Source: Polaromonas sp.
GTDB taxonomy: Bacteria > Pseudomonadota > Gammaproteobacteria > Burkholderiales > Burkholderiaceae_C
Assembly: GCF_030680935.1 (NCBI RefSeq)
Contig: NZ_JAUXUP010000019.1
Location: 1 to 64,000, forward strand
Direction: 5' to 3'
DNA: 64,000 bases
In this document: positions 62,179-64,000 of the stretch, one piece after another
How positions within the stretch are numbered: the first letter of the stretch is position 1
Layout of the letters: each line of letters opens with the position of its first letter
The notes under the pieces: model-generated
Databases searched by the model: none
What the model saw: only the letters and a program-made list of their open reading frames with translations
Told to the model about the DNA's origin: nothing
Program-made: the position numbers and the translations under genes

Positions 62179-62742
62179 ATGAAAAACGCTGTGTATAAAA
62201 GTCAGGCGAGCTTGCGTGCTCAATATGCGCAAACACCAGAACTGGCCATGGTCACCGATGAAGCGCGCACCGGCGGCATGGACCCGACTGACCCTTTTCA
62301 TTCGCGTGTCGAGCCGATGCGCGGAAGTGGCGTCAAAGTGCCTTGCGGAGTGCATCGCGCAGTGGGTGGACCGTACGACGCGCCATGCCCAGGCGACTTG
62401 CTGTGCGCCGCCCTCGCAGCCTGCCAGGATTCCTCTATCCGGATGGTTGCCAACCTGATGGGGATTGAACTGATCGCCTTGGCGGTTCAAGTCAAAGCGA
62501 CTGTCGACGTGCGTGGCGCAATGGGCATTGATATGAATGTTCCGGTGGGCTTTCAATCCATCACGTGCAACATACACCTCGAGGCCAGGGAGGATACACC
62601 GCCGGAAATGCTGGAAAAACTTCTCACGGCGGCGCAAAGGTGCTGTGTGGTTGGTCAAACACTGCAACATCCCACGCCGATAACAACTCACTTCAGCGCG
62701 CATCCGCTTGAAACAGTCGCGGCAGAGTCTGCCTTCGTTTGA
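62179..62742 (+). CDS. OsmC-family protein
   Basis: 187 residues. The OsmC fold with the reactive Cys pair in PCPGDLLCAALAACQDSSI (second Cys) and earlier VPCGVHRAVGGP; AACQDS replaces the more usual AxCxxxT. OsmC/Ohr proteins detoxify organic hydroperoxides or bind thiol compounds. ATG start with GGAG seven bases upstream; a GTG precedes it directly. It is divergent from the TPR regulator and 75 bp before the hydrolase-LuxR gene. Confidence 0.87.
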   Translation: MKNAVYKSQASLRAQYAQTPELAMVTDEARTGGMDPTDPFHSRVEPMRGSGVKVPCGVHRAVGGPYDAPCPGDLLCAALAACQDSSIRMVANLMGIELIALAVQVKATVDVRGAMGIDMNVPVGFQSITCNIHLEAREDTPPEMLEKLLTAAQRCCVVGQTLQHPTPITTHFSAHPLETVAAESAFV

Positions 62743-62817
62743 AGGGAGTCGTGGGACAAGTCAGCGAGTAAATGCATGGATATCGGCGAAAGATGACTTT
62801 GGTTAAAGTATGGGTAC

Positions 62818-63921
62818 ATGACGGAGCAGCAGATCCAGTTTTCACGCTCACCAGGGGGCACGCGCATCGCTTTTGCGACGACGGGTGCCGGCACAACTCT
62901 GCCTTCACTGGTTCGTGCCGCCCATTGGCTCGGGAGTCTGGATTTTGACGGGCAGACACCGGTCTGGGCCGGTTGGATAGAGGCGCTGGCACGCAGACAC
63001 CGGCTTACACGCTACGACTGTCGGGGGTGTGGCCTTTCCGATCGCGATGTAGATGACTTTTCGCTGGATGTGCTGGTTGCAGATTTGGAAAGCGTTGTGG
63101 ACTCAGCGGGCCTGAAGAAATTTGCACTTTTAGGAATGTCACAGGGCGGCGCAGTATCAATCGCCTATGCAGCGCGCCATCCAGAGCGCGTAAGTCACCT
63201 GGTACTCTGCGGTGCCTTCGCACGCGGCACTCTGGTCAGGAATCCAAGTGATGCCCAGCGCGAGTTGTTTCAGGCAATGACACGACTTGTGGAGCTCGGT
63301 TGGGGTCAGGATAATCCCGCGTTTTTGCAAATGTTCACCTCGCAATTCTTTCCGAATGCGACACCCGCCCAAGCGCATGCCTTCAACGAGATTCAGCGTC
63401 GTGCCACACAACCCGGCACAGCGGCACGGCTGATGCGCGCCTTTGCAGATTTGGACGCCTCTCCTGCTTTGTCGCAAATCCGTGTACCTACATTGGTACT
63501 TCACAGCCGGGGCGACAATCGTGTGCCTTTGGAGGAAGGTCGGTTCTTGGCGGCGTCGATTCCGGGTGCTCGCTTTGAGCCACTCGACAGCACCAGCCAT
63601 GTCCCTTTGCCCGGTGAGCCTGCATTTGTCCGTCTGCACGAATTGTTGCAAGAGTTTCTTGTTCCAAATCACACAGGTGAAGGGGCATTCCCCCTGCTCA
63701 CCCCGCGTGAGCATCAGGTGCTGAATCTTGTGGCTGGCGGACTGGACAACGCTCAAATAGCAGCCCATCTGACGATTGCCGACAAGACGGTGCGTAACCA
63801 CATTACGGCTATCTTCGAAAAACTCGAGGTTGAAAACCGTCCACAGGCCATCGTGAGAGCTCGCTTGGCTGGTTTGGGTGAGCTGGGAGCTTCATCTCCA
63901 GGACGCCAGCCCCAGACCTGA
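62818..63921 (+). CDS. Alpha/beta-hydrolase fused to a LuxR-type DNA-binding domain
   Basis: 367 residues. Hydrolase residues ~15-275: oxyanion region LPSLVRAAHWLGSLDFD, nucleophile elbow LLGMSQGGAVSIAYAARHP, Asp in SRGDNRVPLEEG and His in DSTSHVPLPGEP, so a full catalytic triad is visible. The C-terminal ~65 residues are a LuxR HTH: LTPREHQVLNLVAGGLDNAQIAAHLTIADKTVRNHITAIFEKLEVENRP. This makes a regulator whose ligand or substrate binds in a hydrolase pocket. The start is the ATG with GGG at -7. Probably a member of the OsmC locus; downstream sequence ends in a GGTCCC/GGGACC inverted repeat. Confidence 0.9.
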   Translation: MTEQQIQFSRSPGGTRIAFATTGAGTTLPSLVRAAHWLGSLDFDGQTPVWAGWIEALARRHRLTRYDCRGCGLSDRDVDDFSLDVLVADLESVVDSAGLKKFALLGMSQGGAVSIAYAARHPERVSHLVLCGAFARGTLVRNPSDAQRELFQAMTRLVELGWGQDNPAFLQMFTSQFFPNATPAQAHAFNEIQRRATQPGTAARLMRAFADLDASPALSQIRVPTLVLHSRGDNRVPLEEGRFLAASIPGARFEPLDSTSHVPLPGEPAFVRLHELLQEFLVPNHTGEGAFPLLTPREHQVLNLVAGGLDNAQIAAHLTIADKTVRNHITAIFEKLEVENRPQAIVRARLAGLGELGASSPGRQPQT

Positions 63922-64000
63922 CCGGCACTTTCTCATCAAACCAGGACACAGGTCCCTGAAAAAAAACGGGACCGAATGGCCTACTGACTCCTGTCAACAC

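Noticed and set aside
63951-63973. GGTCCC...GGGACC with an A run in the loop after the hydrolase-LuxR gene
   Set aside because: A tract lies in the loop rather than after the stem, so it is not a normal terminator and no function is evident.
1-64000. CRISPR array, prophage or insertion sequence
   Set aside because: No regularly spaced repeats, no transposase, integrase or phage structural gene could be seen; the dispersed elements are tens of bases long and irregularly placed.

Overview
The window is chromosomal DNA from a high-GC betaproteobacterium of the order Burkholderiales, most likely family Comamonadaceae close to Rhodoferax or Polaromonas. This rests on the overall protein style, the Bug/TctC transporter, the PimC/PimD-type dehydrogenase pair, the DUF1501/DUF1800 pair and the dispersed repeats; it is an inference, not a database result. 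I see no rRNA, tRNA, CRISPR array, insertion sequence or prophage. Gene density is high and most genes are housekeeping or common accessory genes.

Layout. 1-8.6 kb: the 3' end of aceE (no aceF follows), a fasciclin-domain protein, an MFS transporter-purN pair, a two-gene acyl-CoA dehydrogenase operon with a 16-bp palindrome in its promoter region, a lipoprotein esterase and two adjacent HNH nucleases. 8.7-17 kb: ribF-ileS-lspA, a Na/Pi cotransporter, a Bcr/CflA exporter and a DUF4743-Nudix protein. 17-27 kb: exported DUF1501 and DUF1800 proteins, quinone reductase, a DMT exporter, an SMP-30-like protein, a disulfide reductase-type flavoprotein, an SDR lacking the usual catalytic Tyr, and an SH3-M48 protease pair. 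27-42 kb: a segment bounded by two inverted copies of a ~460-bp non-coding repeat, containing a GGT-like protein with a DMT transporter, tctBA with a TctC/Bug protein, an isolated GspE-type ATPase, a spermidine synthase-like protein, a DNA glycosylase-tatD pair, a membrane-anchored serine protease, and moxR-DUF58-VWA. 42.6-47.8 kb: an uncharacterised four-gene cluster (three unknown proteins plus a small J-domain protein) downstream of lolC-lolD. 47.8-57 kb: a PGM-like protein with recJ, a 24-residue membrane protein, GST, a PHP-domain phosphatase, a transporter, YciO/Sua5, a YdjM-like protein, an M50 protease and trpS. 57-64 kb: a LuxR-type response regulator, a KefC-type antiporter with its KefF-like partner, and a locus made of a winged-helix/TPR regulator, an OsmC protein and a hydrolase-LuxR fusion.

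The most interesting signal runs through the whole window: a degenerate ~49-bp element, with an imperfect palindrome at its 5' end and a GGGCT(G/A)(G/A)AGGCC-like 3' end, occurs at nine places. Three are intergenic and six lie inside reading frames (aceE, ileS, the Nudix gene, the SDR gene, the DNA glycosylase gene and the start of a DMT transporter gene), always leaving the frame open. It looks like a mobile or expanding element that is tolerated as protein sequence. The second candidate for something undescribed is the J-domain cluster at 42.7-45.6 kb.
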